Source: Haberlea rhodopensis
Taxonomy: Eukaryota > Streptophyta > Magnoliopsida > Lamiales > Gesneriaceae
Direction: 5' to 3'
NCBI GenBank assembly: GCA_907163345.1
Contig: CAJQUN010001060.1
Location: forward strand, 1 to 64,000
DNA: 64,000 nucleotides
The notes under the pieces were generated by a model. That model ran no database searches. It had not been told where the DNA came from and worked only from the letters and a program-made list of their open reading frames with translations. Positions within the stretch are counted from its first letter, which is position 1. The number at the start of each line of letters is the position of its first letter. Positions 1 through 12,479 of this stretch are shown piece by piece. The translations under genes and the position numbers were made by a program.

Positions 1-2274
1 TTGATGTTGTGGAAAGTTTGGTTTTGTAAGGTATGAGGATGAGCTCGAAAAATGTACAAAAATGGCGAAAAATCGCGCACCAGGGAATTGCGGCGATTTT
101 CACCACATCGGGGAAAAGCAAGATGAAAAGACAACGACAATGGCTCCCCTCGTTAAACGAGAGAGGAAAGCAAGACGAAGAGAGCCGTTTGAGGACGGTG
201 TTGATTGGACGAAAGAGAGAATATTTATAAAAAAACAAAAAGAAATGTCAACCAAAAATCACTATTCATTACTTTATGAAAACATGACTCAAAACACTAT
301 TCATAGTGTTTGCCTCTTATTATATTGGTTAATATGAATTATAACGATGTGCTTCGGATTAATCAAAGCAAGATTTCAGTCTCATCATCGTTTAAACAAA
401 CATTTAACGTGATTTTCCTTCGCATAATTTTTAAGGTTTCTCTGTTGTTCCCATGCACTTGAATTCACATGCATATGTGCTCAGAATCCCAGGCATACTG
501 AATACAACTTTTGAAATGAAAAAACTTTGCCGCCGCTATACTCCATTCTTAATGCAACGGAAAATTACAAAGGAATAACACCCAGAAAAAACAAAGGAAG
601 AAGGGCAACCCAAATTAATTATTGCAAAAGACCAAAGTATAAATTACACATGAGTTAAAGGACTATGAGTGGTAGGTCCTAATCTAATCTATGTTCATTT
701 TTCACAAATTCAAGCTTCCACCTTCGCTATGGCAGATTGCATAACTTCGCTGAGAAGACAATTGCACTGGCTTGACTGTTCATATCGAAAGGAAAACAAA
801 TCTTAATACTTGTTGAGCTATGCATTAACATCTAGTTGAATTAGAAAATATGCGAAAGAAGGTGGTAGTATGGATGAAGTAAAATATATTATGTCTCAGT
901 TGAAAATGGCCATGCAGTGCAGTGCTCTTACATGAAATTAAAGTATGCAAACATTTACAAATAAAACTTCTCCACTTATACTTGAAGCCACAGCTTAACT
1001 CTAGGAAACTAAATTTCATAGATGGATGTAATTGTTTCATTTATCAGGTGACAGAAATGTACCCACACAATGTGAAATTAATCGAGGTCCACTAAAACTG
1101 TGTACCAGTAATATAGGAATCACTAGAAGGTGAGAATACACTCAAATAAATAAACATGTTTGCTATTATACCATAAGTTTATTTTACAATCAAAGATGCC
1201 TTTTGTAATAAAATAAAAAGGATTTGAAGATACTTATGTGGAGAAAACACTAAATGGATGATGTCTAGAATAGTATTGTCCGATATTGCTTAAATGCATC
1301 TGCATCTCCAATTTCTATTATATATGCATCCCCACTTTATCCATTGCCTCGATAGACTTGTGGATCGCTCCATGTTTCTTGTCATAACGCATGTAGTTGA
1401 ACCTAGAGTAAAATTTAAAGTCATGTGATGCTTCAGTAAAATATATGAAAGGATACATTTATTTATTTAATAAAGTCGTAAAACCTTAGTGATTAAGAGG
1501 GGCATATACAGGAATTCATACTTTACGCACATTTTATTGGCATAGTTCTAGTATTTACCATTTGTTCATGGCCTAAAACTCATAATTATTTGGTGTAATC
1601 CGTCTCTCTTCAATCTGCTTAATATTCGAACAATTTAACATGAATTAAACAATTACCATCGCACACCACCAGAAACTCGTCGCTGCTTGATGTATATGCA
1701 TCTCTACATTCTCTAATCTTACATGAACTTTTTAATCTCTTGGTTTAATCTCTGTGCCTGTTCAATATCTTTTCTTATGGTCAAATGTTGTCCGAGAATA
1801 CAGCCACAAATAAGGCAACTTTAGGGAAGGACGAGAAAATTGTATTAAGAAAATCATTGAACTACAGCAGAACATGGAATACAAGATTAGATGTTAATCA
1901 GAAGTTTATTAAAACCAGAAACAAAATATTTGTGTTGACTGACCCATCCAGCATGGGTATGTGCAGGACCATGAAGAGCAGAAGTAATGTATTCCATAAG
2001 TATTCTGGAATAGAAAAACCGAAGAAGAGTGAGGCACCAGTGGTGAATGAGGTTTCTCTCAAGGAATTTTAAGTGTTGACAACAAGTTTTAAGATAAGAA
2101 ACTCAGATTACTCACCTACTACACACCAACATAAGAGAATATACCGCTGCAATATTGAGAAAGATATGATTGTAAATAATGCTCCGAATTTCCCTAACAT
2201 AAGAAAAGTGAACTTTTTTAAAAAAATTATGATAAAAGTCACAAACATTGCATAGTTTAGGGATTCTTGGCGGT
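1..2274. other. AT-rich intergenic DNA, no gene recognised
   Basis: No reading frame here carries a motif I recognise, and the longest frames are under 100 codons. The stretch lies downstream, on the minus strand, of the transporter fragment at 2275-2870. It should hold that gene's C-terminal exons if they survive, but I could not find the expected later transmembrane segments. Confidence 0.5.
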
Positions 2275-2870
2275 ATGAATATTACCCAACTGCCAACGAG
2301 GGTGTTTCCAAGAAGACCAATATTCTCCCTGTATTCATAGACATAATTAGTGCAGTTTCTTTTATATACATTTTAAGTGAAGGTGAAGCAGTAAATGTAG
2401 CTAAACCACTTATAAGAAATTGTAGATCCAAACAACCCATCCACATGATGTCCAATGCCTGTATATTGGAAGTCTCTAATTTATTTCGTGGCAATACATT
2501 TGAGGCATAGGTTTTAGGAACGACAGTTTTACCTAGGTGCAAAATATGACAATAATGTCTATCGAAACACAATACCGAGTATGTTCTGCTACAACCTGCC
2601 ACCCCAATTCCACGGCTAAGAACATGAGCAGGAGGCGGTATTGCACTTGTCAAACGAGATTTTGCCTCATAAGCTCCGGTTGACTGTAGAAAAAGTAAAC
2701 TTAAAGCTATCACAGCAGTCACTCAAAAAGAGTTCTAAATATTAGAAATGTAGAAATTGTACCTCGATTAAGGAGACCAGTACAGCATACATTATTCCAA
2801 ATGAATGACCAGCATCAAGGTAGATGCACGGTGCACCCCACTGCAGCGGATATGGGATTATAATCATATT
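2275..2870 (-). pseudogene. Nucleobase-ascorbate transporter (NAT) gene fragment
   Basis: Two adjoining minus-strand exons match plant NAT permeases, plasma-membrane carriers with 10-14 membrane spans. The first, ending at 2763 with a GT donor, reads IPYPLQWGAP, then DAGHSFG, then LVSLIE. The next begins after a TTTCTACAG acceptor at 2683 with STGAY, then PPPAHVLSRGIG. The two exons join in phase exactly where the family motif crosses an intron. The frame then breaks after GIG. About 230 bp later a different frame gives ENIGLLGNTLVGS, the next family motif, so a small insertion or rearrangement splits the exon. The N-terminal exons and the C-terminal half were not found. This is a broken gene, not a functional transporter. 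Confidence in the family is high; the full extent is uncertain. Confidence 0.75.
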
Positions 2871-4171
2871 TGATAAATTTATAATGCTTCATGCAAATAA
2901 ATAATTTCATAGACAAGACATGCACATGAAAATGCATTGATTCTATAGCAGAACAAGTTGATAAATATTGACTCACACCCACACACGACCAAATGTTGGC
3001 ATTTACCCTTTAATTGCATTTGGAGTCACATAAGGAACATACAAAGTAAATTTGAATTCGTTACTTCCACAGAATGGAGATTAATTAAAAATATGATAAA
3101 TTCCATCAAGAGCATCCACATTTGTAAAATATATATGAGCAAATGGGCTCTCTCCTTCTGAGAAACCTCATAGAAATTTGCAGCAACAATTAAAATGCGA
3201 GAGACCAAGCGCTACTTTATAAATACCTCGACACCTAGCATACTGAGAGACAGCACTCCAAAATAAACACAAGCTACCCAAAACCTAAAGAAAGAAGCAA
3301 AATTTGTGGGATCAAATCGAGAGGCGTCGAAATGAATCCTAACAATGGAGACAGCAACACGTATGGATCTGGGAAGCAGGGAAGTGTTCTTCCTAGCATG
3401 TTTCCGCAACGATAGGGAAGCAAATAGGCAAATATACCAATTCAATAAATATGGAGAAAAAGCTGTAAAGTCAATTGGAAACACTGACCAAGATAACACG
3501 CAGAAGAAAAGGTATGCTGGCATACTACCGAATCAGAATCCCACGACCCAAAAGGCATGATGACTTCCCTCATTCACGGGATTTTCTGCACACAACTCCT
3601 CAAAATCGAAAATAAAAATTAGAGAAAAGGGGAAAGAGGCCGCCGGATCACCTAACCATTGCATCGTCACACCGCAAGACGGAGAGAGCAGTGTAAACCA
3701 CCAATCGCCACACCACGACACAGAGACTAACAGTGCACAAGCCACCAAATAACGTAAACAATCGCCTCCTCAAACCACAAAACATGTTGGAACAGTAGTA
3801 ATTTAATTCCAACGTCCATCTTTTTCAGATGTTTGTTATTGATTTAATCTCAAGAAATACGTGTTCGTAAAATAATGCATCCCAAACCAGACTACACGTA
3901 GTCAAAAATTTTATGAAAAAAAAGTTTGAAACCCAACCTTATATTTACGCATACATTTGTCAAATTGGATCCAAAATTTAAGCAAAATAAGAGCAAATGC
4001 ATGAAAAGAAGGGAAATATTGATGTTAAGAACAATTCATACATAATATTTTATGTGGAATATTCTATATGTGTGATAATGAAGGTCGGGTGAAACACATA
4101 GTTGGTGAAGCTCATGATTGCCCAACTCTTATGAGGATAAGTAATTTATTAATTTAATGGGTTACCTCAAT
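2871..4171. other. Intergenic DNA with possible unassigned exons
   Basis: No gene could be assigned. A minus-strand frame at 3212-3523 is hydrophobic and has an upstream ATG, but it is only about 100 codons long and matches nothing I know. The GC content rises slightly at 3330-3760, as it does around a first exon or 5' UTR. This might be the decayed 5' part of the NAT locus or an unrelated gene remnant. I see nothing else supportable. Confidence 0.35.
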
Positions 4172-4385
4172 TAGGGGTGGGCATTTTTTTCGGACATTGG
4201 TTGTAACCAATTGGGTGGGGTATTAAAAAAAAATAACACAATCGAGTCGGGTATTTCAAAAAAATGTTCGGGTATAACCAATACCCAAAATTATTTTGTC
4301 GATTCGGGTTCGGGTAGTTTTCTACTACATCAATAAAATTTTGGGTACCTGATTAAAAGTTCGGGTACCCAAAATTTTACCTAAT
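4172..4385. repeat. Fragment of a hAT-like terminal repeat
   Basis: The segment opens with TAGGGGTGGGCA and continues with repeated TCGGGTA/GGGTACC motifs on both strands, the pattern of the subterminal regions of plant non-autonomous hAT elements. No matching right end or 8-bp target duplication was found, so it is called a fragment. Confidence 0.35.
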
Positions 4386-4656
4386 TTATAATACTACAAG
4401 GGTTCAGGCTCATTTTATAAATCATTTCAGGGTTCTCAAATCTCACTCCCAAATCCCAAATCCTAAATCCTAAATTCCCAATTAGAGATCTCTGTTCTTC
4501 AGTTTTTCTCTCACGCCAAAAAAGAGGGTAATTAACTACAAAATCTACCGCAACAAATTATCAGTTACTAATATCAAATGAGTATATTTCTTAACAGATA
4601 AAATTCATGATATATATTTATTTAAACCCATCCAAATGCAAAATCATGATTTGCCC

Positions 4657-4869
4657 TATAAGACAGATTGCAAGAATCAAGGTCAAGATTGACAATAGCA
4701 CATCTAGCCTACTATCAAGCGAGCAAATCAATTATGTAACGGCTACATAATTTTAGCCAAGATGATTTAGAGTACCATAAATAGTTTCTCGTAGTTGTGT
4801 GTGTATAATGTCACTTGTATCACATGTGGGAAATTGTCCATTGAAACAAAGGCAATCACTGATTTTATA
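4657..4869 (+). repeat. 5' LTR of the copia element
   Basis: The LTR begins TATAAGACAGATTGC and ends ACTGATTTTATA. It aligns end to end with 9933-10154. The left target duplication TGCCC lies directly before it. Confidence 0.9.
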
Positions 4870-4881
4870 TGGTATCAGAGC
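4870..4881 (+). other. Primer-binding site (initiator tRNA-Met type)
   Basis: TGGTATCAGAGC, the usual plant copia site complementary to the 3' end of initiator tRNA-Met, abuts the 5' LTR with no spacer. Confidence 0.9.
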
Positions 4882-4908
4882 TAAACTCTAACGAGCAAAC
4901 GATCCAAG

Positions 4909-5823
4909 CCTCAATCATGTCTTCCTCCTCCTCCGATGACCAAACCACAACCTTTCTCCTCAACACCCAACCTCCTTCCGCAACAGATAAACAACTAATT
5001 GCTCTCAATATCAGTGCCCAGATCAATGAAAAATTAACTCCCTCACTTTTTCTCAATGGCGTTCTCAATTTGAAGCACTCCTCATTGGTTACGATTTAAT
5101 CAACTATGTCGAAGGCATTTTTTTTATGCCCATCTTCTACTGGTAGCGCACCTGATGAGCTACGCAAGACCCACTGGATCCGACAACCTTATTATGAGTG
5201 CTCTACTAGCCTCCACCTCTCCGTCAATCACACCACTCATTGCTATTGTAAAGACCTCTCATGATGCTTGGAAAAAACCAAACACCTTATATTGTAGCCG
5301 ATCCCGCACTCGTGCTGTGAAATTAATGGAGGAACTCACCTTAATCCAACGTGGCAATCGGTCGATCACAGACTATCTTCATGTTGTGAAGACCTTGGCT
5401 GATGAGATCTCCATAATTGACCATCCCATTTCTGATGACGATTTAACCCTTGGCTAGAGCCTGATTTCCGGGAGATAGCTGCGCCTATCCGAGCAGGGAA
5501 GAGTCACTAGTGTTTGAAGAGTAGCATGACCTCTTGGTTGGCCATGACTCTTATCTTTGGCGTATGGAGAATGCTACTCAACAAATGCCGATGATATCTT
5601 ACTACATGGCTAAGGGAAAACCTTCATCTGGAGGTGGCTTCTCAAAGAAACCTTATAAATCACATGGTCATCAACTTAACCAAGTACCAATCCCACCTCG
5701 TCAATCCAACGGTCACCAACGTGATGTGTCAATAATGGGTCAGCCAAACCCAACAACAATCGTAAATGTTACATGCCCCGCTGTCAACTTTGTGAGTACA
5801 TGGGCCACAATTCAAAGTACTGC
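4909..5823 (+). pseudogene. copia gag remnant with zinc knuckle
   Basis: Nucleocapsid (gag) remnant in several frames. An N-terminal Ser-rich piece starts near 4917. The conserved gag core is seen at about 5305-5455 with SRSRTRAVKLMEELTLIQRG and then ITDYLHVVKTLADE. A CCHC zinc knuckle (C-x2-C-x3-GH-x4-C) lies at 5782-5823. Stops and frame changes around 5098, 5255 and 5457 break it into at least four pieces. Confidence 0.8.
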
Positions 5824-5879
5824 CCCCAGCTACAGTCCAATGGATTCACTGCCGATTGTGTGGCCTCCCCTAATGGCAA

Positions 5880-7997
5880 AGAACAAACATGGCTTATGGA
5901 TTCCGTGGTCTCTCACAATATAACGGGTGATCTTACAAATTTGTCAATTCTCTCTTAATATGATGGCACTGATCAAGTAATTCTTGGTGATGGTTCAGGT
6001 TTGACTGTCTCACACATTGATTCTATGGAATTACACTCACCCAAACACACTTTTATTCTAAATGATACTCTTTGTGTTCCAAATCTTTCCAAAATTTTAA
6101 TTTCTATTCATCATCTTACCAAACAAAATAATGTTGTTGTTGAATTTCACCTGTTTCATTATTTGTCATGGACAAATCACGGGGGAGATTGTACTTCGAG
6201 GACCATGTGAAAACGGTGTCTACACTTTTCCTTAATCAAAGATGCATTCTCCATCCAATAGGTTGCTAATGTGCCTGAACGGACCTCCATTGGTGGGTGG
6301 CACAAACTTCTTGGGCATCCGTCTCTTCGAATAGTCGAACAATAGTCGAACATCTCATTAAGAATTTTTGTTGTCAAAACAAACAAATCTTCTAAATTGT
6401 GTAGTTCATGTTCCATCAATAAAGCGCATCAACAACCATTTCATTTCAACAGTCTTCAAAGTCATTTACTGCTTGAACTTATTTATACTGATATTTAGGG
6501 ATCCGCACATTATACTGGAATCGATGGATCTCGTTATTACCTTATTTTGGTTGATCATTTCACAAAATATATGTGGTTTTACCCAATGGCTACCAAATCT
6601 GGGTATCTACAATTTTTCCTCACTTTAAAAAAATTTGTCGAAGCACGTTTCGAAACAAAAATTTAAAACATACTCTGACAATGGTGGTAGGGATGGCAAT
6701 GGGACGGGTCTGAACCCGGATCCGTATTGAACCCGTCCCGTTTGGGACGGGTCTAAACCCGATCAAACGGGTCCCGGGGCGGGTCTGGACCCGGTCAACG
6801 GGTTTATGATGCGGGGCGGGGCGGGTCCTGGTATGGTCGGACCCGCCCCGGATAAATATAAATTATAAAAAAAAATAAAATTAATATTGTAATTTGTAAA
6901 TCGTTCATTCATTTCTGCACAGCGAAAATTCCCCCCCATTTGGTCTTATGCCACACCACATGAAATAAGGAAGGAAACGCTCGAAGAATTTGTCCCTCAT
7001 CTCTTCTTGATCTGCTGACCCATACACATGGAGATAAATTTGGGTAATCTATCCATGTTTATCATCATAGTCAATAATTGTGACGTATACTTCTAAATAT
7101 AAGAAGGTTTTTCTAAAACAGAACATTAAAATAATCGTCAGGCTATCGACATAAAAATGTTGAATTCAGCTATCTTATAAGTTCTGGTCCCGTTAATGAT
7201 TCTTTTATTCAAATCAATTAATAGAAAAATAATCTTTTATAAGGAAAGCAATTAATAGAAAAATAACATGCTAACAGTGAAATGAAGTTGGTAAGATTGA
7301 TAATCATGTTTTATTCAAATCAATTAATAGAAAAATAATCTTTAATAACAAATTTTAAAAAAAAAACGAAACGGGTTCGCTGGTTGAACCCGCGACCCGG
7401 CGGGTCCTGGCGGGGCGGGGCGGGTCCTGGTTTTTTTTTTCTTGAGCCGGGGCGGGTCCTGGTATTGGCCAACCCCGTCCCTAACCCGACCCGTTGCCAT
7501 CCCTAAATGGTGGTGAATTTATTGCTTATCAAGCAATGGCATTGGCCACTCCGCCACTGCCCCGCACACCCCCACAATAAAATGGTGTTTCTGAGCGTCG
7601 TCACTGTCATCTAGTTGAAACAGGCCTCACCTTCTCCATGATGCATCGCTACCCCTCTCCTATTGGCCTCATGCTTTCCAAATAGCATCCTATCTAATCA
7701 ATAGGCAACCAACTCCTGTTCTTCAAAACATTTCTCCTTTTGAACCTCTTTTTGGTCAAAAACCAAATTACCTCAAATTGAGAAAATTTGGGTTTCTTTC
7801 TTACCCACTTACTAGGTCCTATAACACCCATAAAATGCAACCCAAAACCTCATGTTGTATTTTCCTTGGATATTCTCCAACATAAAGTGCCTACAAATGC
7901 CTTGATCTCAACACTCAAAAGATCATTTCTCGGCATGTTCTATTCTATGAACATTCTCTGCAAAACCACGAACTCAACCATAGAAATCAACAACTGA
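5880..7997 (+). pseudogene. copia protease and integrase remnant, split by a hAT insertion
   Basis: The protease motif reads MDSV at about 5897, where the family has D-S-G, so the active-site Gly is lost. The integrase zinc region is seen at about 6297-6330 (HKLLGHPS). The first catalytic-core segment is at about 6480-6628. The second catalytic Asp motif falls at 6675-6690 and is interrupted by the hAT element at 6688-7505. The frame resumes at about 7514 and continues through the NGVSERR region to about 7997 with many stops. The protein is dead several times over. Confidence 0.82.
6688..7505. mobile_element. Non-autonomous hAT element inserted in the copia integrase
   Basis: Perfect 12-bp terminal inverted repeats TAGGGATGGCAA...TTGCCATCCCTA are flanked by a perfect 8-bp target duplication AATGGTGG (6680-6687 and 7506-7513). 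The 8-bp duplication and the YARNG-type ends are the hAT signature. The 818-bp element has GC-rich subterminal blocks of repeated GACGGGT/ACCCG motifs and an AT-rich middle with a repeated CAATTAATAGAAAAATAA segment. It encodes no transposase. Confidence 0.9.
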
Positions 7998-8403
7998 CCC
8001 TCTGTTCTTCAATGCCCAAGTTATGTATGTGCCCTTGTCTATGTCGTCCTCCATGCATACTCATCTTTGACTTCGGAAGGTGTAGTCATCGTTGATGTAA
8101 TCTCCTCAGGTAATCCTCTCAACTCTCCTTCTACTCAATCTTCATATGAAAATCTAGATCATAATTTCTTGACCTTAAATTCATCATCTCCTAGATCTAG
8201 TCCGAATCCTTGTGTGAATGATTCAAACTCCCTGGTTCCTCACCCCAAACCTGTTGCACAACCATTAGGACCTGTCGACAGCCCACAAAACTTGACTGTT
8301 CATAAACCCTATTCACCCCTGTTCCACGACTTCACCAAATGACTACTCAATCCATGAACCAAATCTTTAAACCCAAGCAACTTAAATTTGTGTCTAAACA
8401 TCC

Positions 8404-9880
8404 ACTCCCTGACCCACCTGTGTCAGTCGGGCTTTGTCTCAACCACAATGGTGTGATGCTATGTCAAATGAGCTTACAGCTCTCATGAAACATGCCACTT
8501 GTGATTTAGTGCAACCGCCTATGAATTGTAACCCAGTCGGCTGCAAATGGGTGTTCCGAGTGAAGAGGAAATCTGACGGGTTAGTAGATCGATACAAAGC
8601 CCATTTAGTTGCAAAGGGTTGTAATGAGCGTCATAAGATTGATTACAAAGAGACCTTCAGTCCAGTTGTTAAACCAACCACAATTAGAACATTTTTTTCT
8701 ATTGTTGTTGTGAATGGTTGGGAGTTCAGGCAAATGGATGTCAATAAAGCCTTTTTACATGGTGCATTATCTGAGACCGTCTATATGATGCAACCTCGGG
8801 GTCTAAAGATCCATCTAACCCAAATCATGTTTGCAGGCTCCGCATAAAGAAGCCCCTCGGGCATGGTACACCACAATGAAAAATGTATTTTGATTGAGCC
8901 TGGGTTTCAAAATTCCAAAGTCGATCCTTATTTATTTACAGAAAGGACTCCATAATCCGTTATTTCTTGGTCTATGTCGATGATATTGTGATTACGGGAA
9001 ATACCAGAAATTTTATCACTTCAATTATCCAGCAGTTGGGAGATCGCTTTTCTCTTAAGGATATGGGTCCACTTCATTATTTCACAGGAGTGGAAGTTGT
9101 CCAAGCTCATACATGAATTTTTTCTCTCACAACACTAGTACATCCGAGAGCTACTGTCCACCACAAACATGAGTGATGCCAAACATGTCTCGACTCCTCT
9201 TTCAACTACTCAGTGACTCCAGTTACTTGATGGCATAATAAATGTGGACACCACGGAATTTCGAAAAATTATTGGCAGCCTACAGTATCTTTCCTTGACA
9301 TGTCCAGAAATTTCATTCGCTGTCAATAAGCTGTCCCAATTCATGCATAAGCATACCATCACCCACTTCACAGCAACAAAAAGGCTCCTTCGATACTTAA
9401 AGCAAACCATCTTTCATGGTATACAGCTAAAACAATCTGGTCCTTCAGCTTTAGTGACCTATTCCGATGCCGATTGGCTGGCAATGTTGATGACCGCACC
9501 TCCCATCTGCCTATATCAGCTTCTTAGGCCAAAATCCCATTCCTGGAGCTCAAAAAAACAAAGAGCAGTTGCAAGATCTACCATTGAAGCTGAACACCGA
9601 GCTCTTGCAAATGCGGCCTCTGAGACAATGTGGCTTCAGGCCCTTCTTCATGAACTAGGTTTTGCACTAAAAGCACCACCATTACTATTGTGTGATAACC
9701 TTGGTGCTACACACCTCAGTTTCAATCCGATCCAACACACATGAATGAAGCACATACAAATTGATCTTCATTTTGTCTGTGACCTTGTTCAATGCGGCTC
9801 TCTCCAAGTTAGACATGTTCATACACAAGATCAGTTGACTGACCTGTTGACAAAACCACTTTCACGACAAAGAACATAAA
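8404..9880 (+). pseudogene. copia reverse transcriptase and RNase H remnant
   Basis: The reverse transcriptase starts with WCDAMSNELTALMK (from about 8442) and shows CKWVFRVKRKSDG, the D-containing RQMDVNKAFLHG block, and a YVDD catalytic box at about 8973-8984 in another frame. The RNase H part (9244-9880) has TYSDADW and the terminal Q-LTDLLTKPL motif, with an in-frame stop at about 9742. It is broken by at least three stops or frameshifts. Confidence 0.88.
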
Positions 9881-9932
9881 TCTTGCGAAACAAGATTGAG
9901 CTTGCTGATGAAAGCTCAATCTTGCAGGGGCA

Positions 9933-10154
9933 TATAAAGATAGATTGCAAGAATCAAGGTCAAGATTGACAAAAGCACATCTAGCATACTATCAAGCAAG
10001 CAAATCAATTCTGTAACGGCTAAATAATTGTAGCCAAGATGATGTACAGTACCATAAATAGTTTTTTCATAGTTGCGTATATAAAGTCACTTGTATTACA
10101 TCAATAAAGTATGGGAAATTGTTCATTGAAACAAAGGCAATCACTGCTTTTATA
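9933..10154 (+). repeat. 3' LTR of the copia element
   Basis: It begins TATAAAGATAGATTGC after the purine tract GCAGGGGCA, ends CTGCTTTTATA, and is followed by the target duplication TGCCC (10155-10159). Confidence 0.9.
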
Positions 10155-10159
10155 TGCCC

Positions 10160-11923
10160 ATGCGAGTATATGCCTTAGTAATCCAATTCTCCTCAAGTTT
10201 TATATGACAAATTAGAAATATATACAAGCTAGATACTGTTTTAATTCAGCCGACCGTCCAATATATCGTGTGGACATGTATATATACTCGACATATAATA
10301 TATTTGGTCATGCTGTGAGAAGTATTAATTAAATTTAATATTGAATAGTCAGTATTGAGTAATCCAATGATTCACATGGCGGGACAAGCCTTTCTGTTTT
10401 TCCATCCGTTTTAATGAATACGTCAATTGTTATATTATGAATTTAAGATTGATTCCAGGATATTATTAGTCAAGCCTTTTTATTGTGTGGCTTAGTATCT
10501 AAATTTCCACAAAGTTGAACGGATACGAAGTTGTGTGTTTGGAAGGTTGGATTTGGATTTCTAAATCCATCTTAGGTTGCTGTTGGATATAGTGATTTGG
10601 ATTTGGAGGATGGATTTCAAATGACTCCATTTTGGGAGAATTTAAATTCACTACTGATTACTAAACAAGTTTAAAGTGAGAGGGGATGAATTTGAAATCC
10701 ATTGAATTCAAATATATCCAAACAAGTATGATGGATTTAGATCATGAATTTCAAATCTTTTGATTTCGAAGCCTTCAATCCAAATACATCCTTAGAGTTT
10801 GATTCCATGGAATTTAGAAAAGGGATTCGGATTTTGTAGGATTTCATTACATTTTTACAAATCTTACAAAAATGGAAGGATTTGATGGGATTTGGATGTA
10901 TGAATTGCAAAAAAATAATTTTAGTAACTACAAAATCTAATTTATCGAAATTTCATAACTCTTTCAAAATTTCTTAAACTTTATTATTTTCATTTCTTAA
11001 ATAAGTTATTTAATAAAAACTATTATTTGTCATATTATATTTAAAATACTTTTTTTCTATATTGATAAACAATATATGAATATTTATAATCATACTACTA
11101 ATAAACAAGGTATTTAAAAATACAAGTAATATAAAAAGAATTTAATACTAAATAATATTATTTTTATTTCAAATTCAATTCTTAAATAACATTTTAGATT
11201 TTTACCAAATATCAAATGGAATTCAAAATCCATGGATTTTAAAACCCAATTCCAATTCCAAGCCTCAGAACCCCTCAAATCTAATAGAACAAGTAAGTGA
11301 TTGTGTTGCTAATAGACTGATAAAAATGTAGGAGATCCACTTAAATAACGAAAAATACTTGGTTCAAGAACTATCAGATTATGCCACAAGCCCAGAACTT
11401 AATATGGAGAAGACAGTTCTCGATAACCCACCAAAACATTTCAGAACAAGGAAGCGACGAGTATGAGCAAATTCGCTTATTTGAATGCGAACATTGCATT
11501 TGATATACCCAATTTCAGAAAAGGGAATAGCAAACCGAATATAAGCCTGTTATTATACCACATTGCCTTTGAGCCAGGCATTCAAATTTCAAATGACATT
11601 TTGAAGATTAATAATTTTTTTATAATAGTTAATAGAACGTATCTATATTAATGTACCATGTATATTAATTACCATCACATAAAAAAAGTACCACATAAAC
11701 ATATAAAAAAAACATTTTGTTTTTATCGTATACTTTTTTTTTTATCATTTTTATTGTGTATTTTTATATATAAACACCTTGTGTGTTCCAATTTTCCAAT
11801 CCTTCATATTATATTTATTTTTGAATGCGCCTAAAGTTTTTTTTTTTTTTCAGTTTCCTGAATACTATATAACTATGTAATATATAGTACAAATAACTAC
11901 CCACGTAAAGTGAGGGTAAGACA
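10160..11923. other. AT-rich intergenic DNA with foldback-like repeats
   Basis: No gene is visible. Two loosely self-complementary stretches rich in GGATTT/AAATCC words lie at about 10535-10792 and 10793-11280, a pattern common in decayed plant MITEs. Clear ends and target duplications could not be fixed. Confidence 0.4.
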
Positions 11924-12479
11924 TAGGGGTATAAACGAATCGAACATGTTCACGAACATTTCGAGCTACAAATCAAATATTTTTCGAGTAAAGTAAGGGT
12001 AAGACATAGGGGTGTAAACGAATCGAACATGTTCACGAACTTTTCGAGCTACGAATCAAATATTTTTCGAGCCGACTCGAAAAATATTTGATTCGTATTC
12101 GAAATTCTCGAACTCGAGCCGAACTCGAATATGTTCGAACTTTTTTCGAGCCGATCTCGAGTCCAAATTTGTTCGATAGTTCACGAGCCGCTCGCGAACT
12201 TTAAAATTTTATTAATAAAATATAATTATATATTAAATATATATATTTCGAACCTTTCGGGTATTTATTTTTGAACAATAGTTCGAATACTCGCGACCAG
12301 TTTGAATCTTTTCGAGCCGAACTCGAATTCGAACTTTGATTCGAGCCGAACTCGAGCCAAATTTTTAAAACTATTCGAACTTCGAATCGAACTCGAACTC
12401 GAATATAACTATTTCAAGCCGAATTCGAATTTTAAAATTTTCAGCATATTCGACTCGATTCGATTCGTTTACACTCCTA
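11924..12479. mobile_element. hAT-like non-autonomous element with a duplicated left end
   Basis: The core element (12007-12479) runs from TAGGGGTGTAAACGAATCGA to an inverted copy ending TCGTTTACACTCCTA. Its inside is packed with short TCGAA/TTCGA repeats on both strands. The first 83 bp, including the left terminus and its flank, are tandemly duplicated (11924-12006 then 12007-12089). The flanking 8-mers GTAAGACA and GTAGGACT match at 6 of 8 positions and may be a worn target duplication. There is no coding capacity. Confidence 0.65.

Larger units (their letters stand above)
4657..10154 (+). mobile_element. Ty1/copia LTR retrotransposon, degenerate
   Basis: This is a complete but decayed copia element in plus orientation. 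It has a 213-bp 5' LTR and a 222-bp 3' LTR, flanked by a perfect 5-bp target duplication TGCCC (4652-4656 and 10155-10159). The primer-binding site TGGTATCAGAGC follows the 5' LTR directly, and a purine tract GCAGGGG precedes the 3' LTR. Domain order is gag, protease, integrase, reverse transcriptase, RNase H, the copia order. All domains carry stops and frameshifts. The LTRs differ at roughly 20 aligned positions plus an indel of about nine bases, so the insertion is old. A hAT element sits inside the integrase. The LTR ends are TATA...TATA rather than TG...CA. Confidence 0.93.

Noticed and set aside
3212..3523. Hydrophobic minus-strand frame as a membrane protein gene
   Set aside because: About 100 codons, no family resemblance, and no joined exons could be supported.
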